Notes under the pieces: generated by a model | The model's input: the letters and a program-made list of their open reading frames with translations, nothing else | What the model was told of the DNA's origin: nothing | The model's database searches: none | Shown here: positions 1 through 9,281 of the stretch, piece by piece | How positions within the stretch are numbered: position 1 is the stretch's first letter | Layout: each line of letters begins with the position of its first letter | Program-made: the position numbers and the translations under genes | Source: Trueperaceae bacterium | GTDB lineage: Bacteria > Deinococcota > Deinococci > Deinococcales > Trueperaceae | Direction of reading: 5' to 3' | NCBI GenBank assembly: GCA_036381035.1 | Contig: DASVDQ010000005.1 | Location: 1-47,517, forward strand | DNA length: 47,517 nt

Positions 1-124
1 GGTCAGACACCGTCACGCGGCCCGCGTCGTCGATGCCGAAGTAGCCTGTCGACCACGACCTGATGCCGTAGATCTCGTCGGCGTCCGCGATGGAGAAGCC
101 TGGGTCGAGGGAGAGCCTGCTCAC
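1..124 (-). CDS. speA: Biosynthetic arginine decarboxylase, 5' end only (runs off the left edge)
   Basis: Arginine decarboxylase (PLP-dependent) turns L-arginine into agmatine, the first step of the agmatine route to putrescine. Only about 41 N-terminal codons are visible. They contain the block YGIRSWSTGYFGID followed by GRVTV, which matches the conserved N-terminus of SpeA proteins. I place the start at GTG 124-122: a TACCCT -10-like box (132-137) lies 7 nt upstream and no Shine-Dalgarno is visible, which fits a leaderless transcript. The gene is divergent from aguA-aguB, which carry agmatine on to putrescine, and this supports the call. The catalytic part is outside the window, so activity cannot be judged. 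Confidence 0.8.
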   Translation of the reverse strand, partial: MSRLSLDPGFSIADADEIYGIRSWSTGYFGIDDAGRVTVSD

Positions 125-131
125 GCCCCAG

Positions 132-137
132 AGGGTA
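132..137 (-). promoter_or_regulatory. -10 box of speA (leaderless type)
   Basis: TACCCT on the minus strand ends 7 nt before the GTG start. No ribosome binding site lies between. This is one of ten such placements in the window. Confidence 0.5.
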
Positions 138-291
138 GCCCCTGCGGGTGGCGCGCTGCGTGCTCCCCGTGAGGGATGGAGGCCGAGGGGCGCGGGTCGC
201 GCGTGGAGCCCCCGGCCGCGGGTCAGGGAACCGCGCGATGCCTGGACAGGACTTGGGCAGCGGCGGGACCGGGCTCGCTCGCACGGCTTGC

Positions 292-297
292 TAGCAT
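292..297 (+). promoter_or_regulatory. -10 box of aguA (extended, near-leaderless)
   Basis: TAGCAT, preceded by TGC (extended -10), lies 9 nt upstream of the aguA ATG at 307. No clear -35 is seen and there is no room for a Shine-Dalgarno in the transcript. Confidence 0.55.
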
Positions 298-306
298 CGG
301 CATCCG

Positions 307-1442
307 ATGCCCGCGACCTCGCCCGCCACGACGCCGAAGCTGCGCATGCCCGCCGAGTGGGAGCCCCACGCGGCCACCTGGACGAGCTGGCCCTGCGACG
401 ACGACCTGTGGGAGGGCCACCTCGAGGGCGTGCGCCGCGAGTTCGCCCGCCTCGTGGCCACGGTCTCCCGCTACGAGCCGGTCGTGCTGAACGTCCGTGA
501 CGACGAGGCGGAGACGGACGCCCGCGCCAGGCTGGCCGCCGCCGGCGCCGACCTCTCCCGGGTCGAGCTCCACCGCGTGCCCCTCAACGACGTCTGGTTC
601 CGCGACAACGGACCCCTGTTCGTGCGCGAGGCCGACGGGCGCGTGGCCCTCACCGACTGGCGCTTCAACGCCTGGGGCGGCAAGTACGCCCCCTGGGACG
701 ACGACGACCGCGCGCCCGAGGCCGTGGCGCGGAGGCTGGGCATGCGCCGCTACGCCGTGGACGCCGTCATGGAGGGTGGCTCCCTCGAGCTGAACGGTCG
801 CGGGGTGTGCATCACGACCCGCTCCTGCCTGCTCACGCCCACCCGCAACCCCGGGCTGTCGGAGGCGGACATCGAGGCGCTGCTGGCGCGCTGGCTCGGC
901 GCCACGCGGGTCGTGTGGCTGCACGGCGGGCTCGAGGGCGACCACACCGACGGGCACGTCGACACGATCGTGCGGTTCGTGGACGACGAGACGATCGTGG
1001 CCAGCGTGGAGGAGGACGAGGGCGACCCGAACCACGCCGCGATGCGGGAGAACCTCGAGGTGCTGCGCGCGCTGCGCACGCCAGAGGGACGCCCCTACCG
1101 CATCGTCGAGCTCCAGCTCCCCGAGCGCAGCGCGTACCTGGGCGACGCGCGGCTACCCCTGACGTACGCGAACTGGTACGTGGGCAACGGCTTCGTCGTC
1201 GTGCCCGTCTACGGCGACCCCAACGACGAGCGGGCCCTGGCGACGCTGCGCCCGCTCTTCCCCGGACGCGACGTCATCCCGCTGCCGGCCTCCGAGCTGA
1301 TCACGGGGGGCGGCGCGTTCCACTGCGTCACCCAGCAGCAGCCGGCCGGCGCGGTCGCGCCGCCCGGTCGGGCGGAGGGCGAGGCCGCGACCGCCGAGCG
1401 CGCGGGGACCGGGGTGGCGCCCGCCGCGGAGGGAGGCGACGC

Positions 1443-1446
<4 letters not shown>
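307..1446 (+). CDS. aguA: Agmatine deiminase (agmatine iminohydrolase)
   Basis: Hydrolyses agmatine to N-carbamoylputrescine and ammonia in the cytoplasm. The 379-residue product belongs to the PAD_porph / guanidino-modifying superfamily. Visible motifs are an early WPCDDD-type segment, the WFRDNGP substrate-binding block near residue 98, GGLEGDHTDGH in the middle, and the C-terminal GGGAFHCVTQQQP block with the catalytic Cys340. About 30 Ala/Gly/Glu-rich residues follow this block, an extension beyond where the family usually ends. The stop codon overlaps the aguB start (ATGA, 1443-1446), implying translational coupling. speA is divergent, so the three genes give a complete arginine-to-putrescine route. 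Confidence 0.95.
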
Positions 1447-2315
<869 letters not shown>

Positions 2316-2416
2316 GACCCAGTCTGCCATTGCCCCTGAAGATCCGAACTGGGAATGTCCGACGGCGAGACCTGGACATGATCGCCTTGGCCACTTGAGG
2401 ATGCCATCATGGGCGC

Positions 2417-3502
2417 GTGGGGGATTTTGCCGTCGCGTTCGATGATTCGGGCGGTATTGAACCACTGTGCGATTGGCAGGGGCAGTTTATCCCGGGCGAC
2501 CATCCCCTTACGGCGCTCGGCGCGTTCTACGTGAGACAGTCGAAGGCCAGCAGCTTCCGAATGGATTGGCAAGCTCTGCGTGAAGAGATGGGCCGTACCT
2601 TGGGCGTGAGAAATCCGCCCGTTCATATGAGGCTCATGTGGGGTAGGAGCAGGCCACACAGGTATAGGAAGGCACCCAACCCGTTCCTAGGCGTTGACCA
2701 TAGTGTGATTGTCGAATGGGTAAAGGAAGCTTGGGCAATCATTGATCGCTTCACCGAGGCCAGGGACGGGGGTTGGTTCTACGGAACTCGCGCTCGCAAA
2801 GGGGCGGCGCAGAATCAAATCAGGTTCCTTACGAATGAGCACTTCACTCGCGAGCGCAGGTTCCTAGCCCAGCACCGCGTACGTGGCAAGAGTTTGTACA
2901 ACAACTTTCACAGGCTGATTACAAGCCCACTTCTACAGCTCTACGTCATTGCTCTTCCTCAAATCAATGAACTCATGTGCGCGTGCCGACGTAGCACAGC
3001 TGACGTGCTCGTTGACTCCTTCAACGATTCGCACGGTGTAGACGAGCTGGAAGTGGTGAGAACACTGAAGGAGGTGTGCGGTCTGCGTTACATAGACTCG
3101 GTAGCGCGAGTGCCGGATGGCGACATGGAGCCAATCCTCCAAGCTGCCGACCTAGTCGCGTACACCGGTAGAAGGATTGAGACAGCAAATGCCGGCCTGA
3201 TGTCGCCCGACAAGGACCTTATCGCCATAGCCGGTGACCTGTATGGCCAGACTGTGACCCGAGCGAACATTGCCCAGCTCACGGTGCGGCGCTTCCCCAA
3301 TCTGGCGCAGATTGCGCTGACGATTCACTACTCGCTGGCCCGGGCGCACGCCCTCCGCTTCGACAAGGAGTTCACCGACAGGTACCTGGTGCCGGTCGAA
3401 GAGTTCTACCGGAGAGCTGCTCAAGCAAATACCCAGGACGTGGTCGGCATCAGCGTTCTGACTCAAGAAGCTCAAGAACTCGCGCATTCAAGACGCTCGT
3501 GA
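2417..3502 (+). CDS. DUF3800-like protein in a lower-GC island
   Basis: A 361-residue protein of uncertain function. It resembles DUF3800 proteins, which have a predicted RNase H-like fold. An acidic Asp-Asp-Ser-Gly motif (residues 9-12) replaces the usual N-terminal D-E-S-G. A strand-like VLVDSF (Asp200) is central, and LQAADLVAY (Asp245) matches the family's closing Q-x-A-D-L-x-A-Y motif. Arg/Lys-rich segments lie between. The start is GTG 2417, since an in-frame TGA at 2396-2398 limits extension. The coding sequence is visibly poorer in G+C than all neighbours and uses AT-ending codons freely, which suggests recent transfer. DUF3800 genes often occur near mobile or defence genes, but no recombinase is seen here. 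Function unknown. Confidence 0.65.
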   Translation: MGDFAVAFDDSGGIEPLCDWQGQFIPGDHPLTALGAFYVRQSKASSFRMDWQALREEMGRTLGVRNPPVHMRLMWGRSRPHRYRKAPNPFLGVDHSVIVEWVKEAWAIIDRFTEARDGGWFYGTRARKGAAQNQIRFLTNEHFTRERRFLAQHRVRGKSLYNNFHRLITSPLLQLYVIALPQINELMCACRRSTADVLVDSFNDSHGVDELEVVRTLKEVCGLRYIDSVARVPDGDMEPILQAADLVAYTGRRIETANAGLMSPDKDLIAIAGDLYGQTVTRANIAQLTVRRFPNLAQIALTIHYSLARAHALRFDKEFTDRYLVPVEEFYRRAAQANTQDVVGISVLTQEAQELAHSRRS

Positions 3503-3521
3503 CAGACATTAATGGCGAAGA

Positions 3522-3539
3522 CCCCGGACTAAGCCGGGG
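3522..3539 (+). terminator. Hairpin after the DUF3800-like gene
   Basis: A CCCCGG / CCGGGG stem with a 6-nt loop begins 20 nt after the stop codon. No T-run follows, so it could be a terminator without a U-tract, or simply an RNA 3' stabiliser. Confidence 0.45.
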
Positions 3540-3637
3540 CCCCGTAGGAAGCAGTATAGTGTCAATTTGGTCGCGGGTCAATGCTCCTTTCACACTGCAT
3601 GCCCGTTGCTCTCCCAACGACGGGAGCGCCGCCACCA

Positions 3638-3988
3638 TCATCGGGACTCCCCAAGGCTCCGTCGCGCCGCCCGCGCGGCCTTCTCGGCGAACTCCTGGGC
3701 GAACACCTTGATCTCGCCGGCGAGCGGCCCGAAGGTCGTGGCGTTGGCGTAGGTGTCGGCCATCGTCATGAGCGTCTGGAAGAAGAAGTCGTTCATGTCG
3801 TCGACGGTCATGTCGCGGGTCCACAGGTCGATGCGCAGCGCGCTCTTGTGCTTGGCGTCCCACAGCGCCAGGACGAACGCCTTCGCCTCCTGCTCGCCGG
3901 GCTCAGGGGCCTCGTCGGCGCGCCAGGTGATGGCCTCGACGACGTCCCCCGACCTGACCACCCGCAGCACGATCTCCGAGCTGTCCAT
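3638..3988 (-). CDS. GldC-like protein
   Basis: A 116-residue protein that resembles GldC, a small protein named from Bacteroidota gliding motility. Visible family features are an N-terminal beta-rich segment ending in ITWRADEAP, then KAFVLALWDAK, LRIDLWTRDM, VDDMNDFFFQTL and MADTYANAT, followed by a C-terminal Ala-rich helix. The family is soluble and its biochemical role is unknown. No other gld or T9SS genes are nearby, so motility cannot be inferred. The start ATG 3988 has a TAGCAT box 6 nt upstream with TGT before it, consistent with a leaderless transcript. Confidence 0.7.
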   Translation of the reverse strand: MDSSEIVLRVVRSGDVVEAITWRADEAPEPGEQEAKAFVLALWDAKHKSALRIDLWTRDMTVDDMNDFFFQTLMTMADTYANATTFGPLAGEIKVFAQEFAEKAARAARRSLGESR

Positions 3989-3994
3989 CCGGCC

Positions 3995-4000
3995 ATGCTA
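3995..4000 (-). promoter_or_regulatory. -10 box of the GldC-like gene (leaderless type)
   Basis: TAGCAT on the minus strand, preceded by TGT (extended -10), ends 6 nt before the ATG at 3988. Confidence 0.55.
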
Positions 4001-4141
4001 ACAGCGGCCCCGCGTCGCCCGGCGCGTGAGTGGCTCTCAGGCCGCTGCAGGACGGCCGGGTTATCGTCCCACCCAGCGGAGCGCCGAGGTCCGCCGCCCC
4101 CGCGGGCGACGGGGCGGCGCGGGGCGCCGAGAGGTAGGGCG

Positions 4142-5209
4142 ATGAAGGGACTGATCCTCGCGGCCGGTCTCGGGACGCGGCTGCGGCCGCTCACCAGCCT
4201 GCGGCCGAAGCCGACGATCGCGGTCGCCAACAAGCCGCTCATCCACTACGCGGTGGAGAACCTCGTGGAGGCCGGCGTCGACCACATCGGGGTCGTGGTC
4301 GGGCCGTCGACCGTCACGCCGATAAGGGACACCCTCGAGGGCTACCCGGGGGCCAGGTTCGAGTACATCATGCAGGACCAGCCCCAGGGCCTCGCCCACG
4401 CCGTGAAGGTGTCGCAGGGGTTCCTCGGCGACGAGCCGTTCGTCATGTACCTCTCCGACAACCTCTTCGAGCACGGCGTGCGCGACTTCGTGAGCCGCTT
4501 CGACCCGGACGGCGGCGTGAACGGCGTGCTGGCCCTCGTCGAGGTCCCGGACCCGCGCCAGCTCGGCGTGGCCGTCGTGAGGGACGGACGCATCGAGCGC
4601 CTGATCGAGAAGCCGGCCGACCCGCCCAGCAACCTCGCCGTCGCCGGCGTCTACGTCTTCGACGCCACAGTCCACGAGGCCATCGAGGGCCTCGAGCCCG
4701 GCGCGAAGGGCGAGTACCAGATCACCGACGCGATCCAGCGGATGATCGAGGCGGGTCGGACCGTGGCGCCCGTCGTCGTCCCCGGCTGGTGGAAGGACAC
4801 GGGCAAGGCCGAGGACATCCTCGACGCCAACCGCCTGGTGCTCGGGCGCCTGCGCCGGCACGTGGCGGGCAGGGTCGAGGACAGCGAGCTGGTGGGCGAG
4901 GTCGTCGTCGAGGCCGGCGCCGTCGTGCGCGGCTCGACGATCTTCGGCCCCGCGCTCGTGGGCCGGAACGTCCGGCTCGAGCGCGCCTACGTCGGCCCGT
5001 TCACGACGCTGGGCGACGACGTCGTCGTCCGCGACGCCGAGCTCGAGTACACGGTCGTGGGCGCGCGCACGCTCATCGAGCGCGTCGGCACGCGCATCCA
5101 GGCGAGCCTCATCGGCGAGGACGTGATCCTCTCCGGTCACGACGGCAGGCCCAGCTCCCACCGCCTCATCGTCGGCGACGAGAGCCGCATCGCGCTGCGC
5201 GAGGGGTGA
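4142..5209 (+). CDS. rmlA: Glucose-1-phosphate thymidylyltransferase, long form (sugar nucleotidyltransferase)
   Basis: Transfers a nucleotide from dTTP (or a related NTP) to glucose-1-phosphate, feeding nucleotide-sugar and cell-surface polysaccharide synthesis. The 355-residue protein starts with the signature LAAGLGTRLRPLT. It continues with a Rossmann-like nucleotidyltransferase domain to about residue 235, ending at GWWKDTGKAEDIL. A left-handed beta-helix of hexapeptide repeats follows (VVRGSTIFGPALVG and onward), the layout of the long RmlA/StrD form. The start ATG 4142 is preceded by a weak GAGG. A TATCGT box at 4062-4067 could be its -10. No other dTDP-sugar genes are adjacent. Some homologues use UTP, so the exact nucleotide is inferred. 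Confidence 0.85.
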   Translation: MKGLILAAGLGTRLRPLTSLRPKPTIAVANKPLIHYAVENLVEAGVDHIGVVVGPSTVTPIRDTLEGYPGARFEYIMQDQPQGLAHAVKVSQGFLGDEPFVMYLSDNLFEHGVRDFVSRFDPDGGVNGVLALVEVPDPRQLGVAVVRDGRIERLIEKPADPPSNLAVAGVYVFDATVHEAIEGLEPGAKGEYQITDAIQRMIEAGRTVAPVVVPGWWKDTGKAEDILDANRLVLGRLRRHVAGRVEDSELVGEVVVEAGAVVRGSTIFGPALVGRNVRLERAYVGPFTTLGDDVVVRDAELEYTVVGARTLIERVGTRIQASLIGEDVILSGHDGRPSSHRLIVGDESRIALREG

Positions 5210-5226
5210 GGCGCGGCCGGGCGGGC

Positions 5227-6942
5227 CTACGGCCACGGGTTCCCCGCGCCGTCCGTGCAGCGGCTCTCGCCCGTCGCCGGGTCGAGCCTCAGCTCGAGCG
5301 TGCGACCGTCGGCGAGCCTCGCGCGTTGGACGATGGTCGCCTCGTCGCCGCCCAGCGACGGGTAGCTGCAGCCGGCTACCTCGAGCCGGGCCAGCGCCGC
5401 GAACAGGGCCTCGCGCTCGCTCGTGAGGTCGCCCAGGTGATCGCTGGTCATCAGGACCCCGCCCGACAGCCCCGCGAACAGCGCGAGGCCCTCCACCTGC
5501 GCGTCCGTCAGGTGGTGGTAGCGGTCCCGGAGCAGGATGCAGTCCGGGTCGGCCTGCCACAGCCGACCGGCGGCATGGCCGCGAGTGACCTGGTCGCGCA
5601 ACAGGCTCTGGGCGGGCCGCTCGCCCGACCAGCTGACGCCGGCGTCGCGCCCGATCCTCACCGCGTCGACCAGCCCGACCGACGCCCACAGCGGACAACC
5701 GCAGCCCAGCCACAGGGCGTCGCCGATCTCCTCGCGGATGATGGCGCCCATCCTGCGCCACACCGCGATGCGCGACATGCCGGGCCGGTGCCAGGCGGCC
5801 CTGTCCGGGCCGTGCTCGGCGCCGAAGTACATGAAGTCGGTCTTGAGGTAGCGGGCTCCCCAGTCGCGCGTCCAGGTCCTGAGCACGTGCCGTAGCCACG
5901 CCTCCGCGCCGGGGTGCGTGATGTCGAGGACGTAGTACTCCTCGCTCCGCTTGTGCCAGCGGAACTCCCCGTAGAAGGTCGCCTGCACGAGAGGCGCGCC
6001 GGTGGCGCGCTCGCGCAGCACCCAGTCGGGATGCTCGGCGAAGAGCCGGCTGCGGTTCCCGACCATGAACGGCGCGATCCACAGTCCCGGCGTGAAGCCC
6101 GCCGCGGCGATCTCGCCAAGCAGCGGCTTCATGCCGCGGGGGAACTGCGGCTTCACGTCGAGCCAGTCGCCCATCTCCGGCGTGAAGCCGTCATCGATGA
6201 GGAAGACGTCGAGGTCGATGCCGTGCCGGTCGCGGAAGGCCGCCGCGGCCGCCAGGTGCTCGCGGATGTTCTCCTCGTCGATGGCGGCGTAGAGGTTGTA
6301 CCAGGAGCACCAGCCGGTGATGCGCCGCGCCGGGACGCGCGGAGGCAGCGGTGACGCCGCCGCGACGCGCTCGGACCAGCGGACCAGGGCGCGCTCCACG
6401 CCGTCGTCCCAGAAGAGCAGCAGCGTCTCCATCGCGAGCGCGCCGCTGCGGTCGAGCAGGCTCTCGGCGTCGATCGTCAGAGCCGCCTCGTCGCCGCCGA
6501 AGCGGAAGCGGCTCTGGAACCTGTCGTGGCGCTCGAAGCCTACGACCAACGCTCCCGACGCGTCGGTCGGCACGAGGGCGGTCATCGCGTAGCCCGCCGT
6601 CGGAGGCGAACCTGCCGCGGCGCGGCGCGTGGTCTCGCCCGGCTCCACGAACTCGCTGCCGTCCCAGCTGTGGTAGCCGTTGCGCAGGTAGCGGCCCACG
6701 CTCGTGACCCTGCCGAAGCGCAGGCCGAGCGACAGCGGCGCCTCGGCCAGGCCCGAGGCCGACAGGTCGAGGCGGGTGACGCCCTCCTCGTCGCCGACGG
6801 TCAGGACCAGCGTGCCGCCTGCCTGCAGCGCCCACTCGACCCGGTCTCCCCGGCGCGCGACGACCCGGTGTGCCGGCACGGCGCCGTCGCGGAGCGGCGC
6901 GACGTCGGCGAGGGCGATCGCGCCCATCTCGAACCCGGTCAT
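5227..6942 (-). CDS. Alpha-galactosidase-type glycoside hydrolase (GH36)
   Basis: Retaining clan GH-D hydrolase, probably acting on alpha-galactosides or a related alpha-linked glycoside in the cytoplasm (no signal peptide seen). The 571-residue length is close to compact bacterial GH36 enzymes. An N-terminal beta-sandwich (about 1-200) precedes the barrel. The barrel opens with GWCSWYNLYA and shows FLIDDGFTPEMGDW, WIAPFMVGNRS, the nucleophile Asp369 in LKTDF and the acid/base Asp433 in IGRDAGVSW. The ATG at 6942 overlaps the upstream oxidoreductase stop (ATGA), and the gene is last in a three-gene operon with two sugar dehydrogenase-like enzymes. Substrate specificity cannot be read from sequence alone. 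Confidence 0.85.
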   Translation of the reverse strand: MTGFEMGAIALADVAPLRDGAVPAHRVVARRGDRVEWALQAGGTLVLTVGDEEGVTRLDLSASGLAEAPLSLGLRFGRVTSVGRYLRNGYHSWDGSEFVEPGETTRRAAAGSPPTAGYAMTALVPTDASGALVVGFERHDRFQSRFRFGGDEAALTIDAESLLDRSGALAMETLLLFWDDGVERALVRWSERVAAASPLPPRVPARRITGWCSWYNLYAAIDEENIREHLAAAAAFRDRHGIDLDVFLIDDGFTPEMGDWLDVKPQFPRGMKPLLGEIAAAGFTPGLWIAPFMVGNRSRLFAEHPDWVLRERATGAPLVQATFYGEFRWHKRSEEYYVLDITHPGAEAWLRHVLRTWTRDWGARYLKTDFMYFGAEHGPDRAAWHRPGMSRIAVWRRMGAIIREEIGDALWLGCGCPLWASVGLVDAVRIGRDAGVSWSGERPAQSLLRDQVTRGHAAGRLWQADPDCILLRDRYHHLTDAQVEGLALFAGLSGGVLMTSDHLGDLTSEREALFAALARLEVAGCSYPSLGGDEATIVQRARLADGRTLELRLDPATGESRCTDGAGNPWP

Positions 6943-7919
6943 GGCCCGAGCCGGACCTCCCGGCGCTCGTCGGCGGACCGGCGCGCCGCGAGCGCCAGCC
7001 TCAGGGCGGCGACGCCCTCCTCCAGAGGGACGCGCGGTCGGCTCCCTGCCGCGATCGCCCGGTGCAGGTCGGCGAGCTGCGCGACGAAGGGATCGGTGGT
7101 CCCCGCGATCTCCAGGACCTCCCCTTCGCCGTCGGTCCTCGACAGCACGGCCTCGTTCCAGCCGGTGAAGCGGCCGGTCATGCGCTCGGCGTACACCTCC
7201 CACCGCTTGTCCCACACGCCGGGCACCGCGATGTTCGAGGCGTTGAGCGTCGCGATCCGCCCGTCGTCCCAGCCGAAGATCGCGGCGCTGACGTCCTCGA
7301 TGTCGTAACCGGGCGTGGAGCGGTGCGCGAGGTTCGAGCGTCTGGCGTAGACGCTGTCCGGGTCGCCCATCAGGTGGCGGACGAGGTCGATCAGGTGGAT
7401 CGCCTGCTCGACGACCTGGCCCCCCGACTTGGCCTCCTCGCGCCACCAGCTCGCGTGCAGCGAGTTGCAGTGGTAGGAACCGACGAACAGGCCGACGCGG
7501 CCGGCGTCGGCCTCGTCCCAGGCCCGCACGGCGTCGCCGAAGCGGTACATGAAGCCCACCGCCGCCACGACGCCCGCCGCCCTCGCGGCTTCGGCCATCA
7601 GCTCGGCCGACCGCACGTCCAGAGCCAGCGGCTTCTCGACGAGGAGGTGGACGCCCGCGCGCGCGACACGCTGGACCAGGTCCCCGCGAGCGAAGGGCGG
7701 CAGCGTGACGATCACGAGGTCCGGGCGCTCGACCCGCAGCATCTCGTCGACATCGGTGTACGCGGACGCGCCGTGCCGGCCGGCGAACGCCGCCGTCCTC
7801 CGCGCGTCGCGGCCGCAGCAAGCGACCAGCTCGAGGTCGTGCGGCAGCGCGGCGACGGCGTCGGCGTGCCGCCGCGCGACGCCGCCGCAGCCCAGGAGGG
7901 CGACGCGCAGCCGGCTCAT
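6939..7919 (-). CDS. Gfo/Idh/MocA-family oxidoreductase
   Basis: NAD(P)-dependent dehydrogenase family acting on sugars, inositols or sugar acids. The 326-residue protein opens with the dinucleotide-binding motif LLGCGGVARRH. It continues with a Rossmann domain to about residue 120 and carries the family signature VEKPLALDV, whose Lys is catalytic. The C-terminal alpha/beta domain includes GGQVVEQAIHLIDL. The ATG at 7919 overlaps the stop of the upstream MDR gene, and its own stop overlaps the GH36 start, so all three are translationally coupled. Together they look like a pathway that oxidises and rearranges a galactoside or a related sugar after hydrolysis. The exact substrate is unknown. 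Confidence 0.85.
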   Translation of the reverse strand: MSRLRVALLGCGGVARRHADAVAALPHDLELVACCGRDARRTAAFAGRHGASAYTDVDEMLRVERPDLVIVTLPPFARGDLVQRVARAGVHLLVEKPLALDVRSAELMAEAARAAGVVAAVGFMYRFGDAVRAWDEADAGRVGLFVGSYHCNSLHASWWREEAKSGGQVVEQAIHLIDLVRHLMGDPDSVYARRSNLAHRSTPGYDIEDVSAAIFGWDDGRIATLNASNIAVPGVWDKRWEVYAERMTGRFTGWNEAVLSRTDGEGEVLEIAGTTDPFVAQLADLHRAIAAGSRPRVPLEEGVAALRLALAARRSADERREVRLGP

Positions 7920-8959
7920 GCGGGGAACTCCAGCACGGCCTGCAGCATCCCTGGCTCGCCCGCGTCGAGCCGGGCGAACAGCTCCGGCGCCCGCGAGAAC
8001 GGCGCGCTGTGCGTGATGAGGGGCAGGAGGTCGAGGGCGCCGGCGAGCTGCAGGTCGATGACCGTGCGCCACAGGCGGGCCCTAGACCACCGCGCGCCGG
8101 CCTCGGGCGCGACGCCGGAGATCTGCGAGCTGATCAGCTGGATGCGGTTGTGGTGGAACTCCTCGCCAAGCCTGAGGCCCGTGACCTCGCCCTGGAAGAA
8201 GCCCAGCGCCACGACCCGGGCGTTGTAGGCGGCGGCGCGGATCGCCTCGGCGAGCGCCGACGGCGCGCCCGACACCTCGATGCACGCGTCGGCGCCTCGG
8301 CCGTCCGTCAGCCGCTTGACCTCCTCGGCCGCGCCCTCGGGGCCCAGCGCGAGGTGCGCTCCCAGGCGCAGGCACGTCTCGCGGCGCGCCGGGTCGGGGT
8401 CCACCGCGACCACCCGCGCCCCGGACGCGCGCGCCGCCTGCGCCACGATCTGCCCGGGCACGCCCAGACCGAAGACCGCGACGGTGTCGCCGATGCGGAC
8501 CTGCGCGTCGTGCACGCCGTTGAGCGCGACCGCCCCGATGTGCGCGAAGACGCCGACGCGCGGGTCGACGCCGTCGGGCAGCAAGCGCTGGCGCGCGTAG
8601 GCGGTGTCGGCGACGTGGTGCGTCTTGTGGTGCCACGCGCCGAACAGCCGCTGGCCGACGCGCAGGTCGCTCACGGCGGCTCCTACCTCGACGATCTCGC
8701 CGACCTCCCCGTAGCCGAGGTCGCGGACCGGCCACTCCCAGCTGGGGGCGGCGGCGTCGAGGAACAGGCGCGTGGCCTCGTCGAAGCGGCGGTGCATGAA
8801 GGGGTTCGTCCCGCGGTACTGCGTGAGCTCCGTGCCGGCGCTCACGCCGGAGTAGAGCGTGCGGACGCGCACCTCGTCTGGCCCCAGAGGCGGCCAGGGG
8901 AGCTCCTCGAACGCCAGCGTGCGCGGCGCCGTCAAGACCAGGGCGCTGCTCGAAGGCAT
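7916..8959 (-). CDS. Zinc-type MDR dehydrogenase (alcohol/sugar dehydrogenase family)
   Basis: A medium-chain dehydrogenase/reductase of 347 residues. The GroES-like N-domain contains LYSGVSAGTELTQYRG, where classical zinc alcohol dehydrogenases have a catalytic Cys in the G-x-C position. Here it is Ser. No structural-zinc four-Cys loop is seen. A Rossmann domain follows with VAVFGLGVPGQI and VVAVDPDPARR. This pattern matches the MDR branch often found beside or fused to Gfo/Idh/MocA enzymes in sugar gene clusters. It is the first full-length gene of the minus-strand operon. A GGGGAGG run about 13 nt before ATG 8959 is a distant ribosome binding site. Substrate unknown. Confidence 0.8.
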   Translation of the reverse strand: MPSSSALVLTAPRTLAFEELPWPPLGPDEVRVRTLYSGVSAGTELTQYRGTNPFMHRRFDEATRLFLDAAAPSWEWPVRDLGYGEVGEIVEVGAAVSDLRVGQRLFGAWHHKTHHVADTAYARQRLLPDGVDPRVGVFAHIGAVALNGVHDAQVRIGDTVAVFGLGVPGQIVAQAARASGARVVAVDPDPARRETCLRLGAHLALGPEGAAEEVKRLTDGRGADACIEVSGAPSALAEAIRAAAYNARVVALGFFQGEVTGLRLGEEFHHNRIQLISSQISGVAPEAGARWSRARLWRTVIDLQLAGALDLLPLITHSAPFSRAPELFARLDAGEPGMLQAVLEFPA

Positions 8960-8979
8960 GGTGACCGCCTACCTCCCCG

Positions 8980-9153
8980 TCACGCGCTCGGTCCGGCGCC
9001 GAGCCTGGCCGCCAGCCAGTCGAGCGTCGGGTCCCACAGTCTCTCGCCGGACGACCAGTCCTCGCCGTCGGTGAAGCCGCCGTGGATGCCTCCCGGCACG
9101 CAGTGGGCCTCCCGCGCTGCGAGGTGGGAGCGGACCTCCGGGTCGAGCGGCAA
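8980..9153 (-). pseudogene. Short reading frame resembling the C-terminus of an alpha/beta hydrolase
   Basis: A 57-codon frame from TTG 9153 to TGA 8980. Its sequence reads like the last third of an alpha/beta hydrolase: a DPEVRSHL segment, then VPGGIHGGFTDGED with a candidate catalytic His, then WDPTLDWLAARL. No nucleophile elbow or upstream half is found in any frame; further upstream lies the lacI promoter. A perfect AGGAGG stands 6 nt before the TTG, so a small protein could still be made. Either it is the remnant of a gene truncated when the lacI locus was rearranged, or it is a genuine small gene at the head of the MDR operon. The family assignment is a weak inference. Confidence 0.4.
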
Positions 9154-9216
9154 GGCGAGCCTCCTGTGGACGCCTCGGCGCCGCGCTGGCGGGGTCACGC
9201 GGGCGGCGCGTGGGCG

Positions 9217-9245
9217 TTGACTTCGGCAGCGGCCGCTGCTAGCGT
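9217..9245 (+). promoter_or_regulatory. Promoter of lacI and the sugar ABC operon
   Basis: TTGACT (9217-9222) and TAGCGT (9240-9245) are separated by exactly 17 nt, with TGC directly before the -10 hexamer. This is the best sigma-70-type match in the carbohydrate region. Confidence 0.75.
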
Positions 9246-9265
9246 AACCGCGACCGCAGTTCGGA

Positions 9266-9281
9266 TTGCAAACGTTTGCGA
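9266..9281 (+). promoter_or_regulatory. LacI-family operator (autoregulatory)
   Basis: A 16-bp palindrome TTGCAAACGTTTGCGA with a single mismatched pair and the central CG typical of LacI/PurR-type operators. It lies about 20 nt downstream of the -10 box, so a bound repressor would block early elongation or initiation. It most likely binds the LacI protein encoded at 9375. Confidence 0.8.

Noticed and set aside
4061-6082. Long minus-strand frame antisense to the RmlA gene
   Set aside because: Arg/Gly/Ala-rich translation without motifs, caused by high third-position GC; the plus-strand nucleotidyltransferase has clear family motifs.
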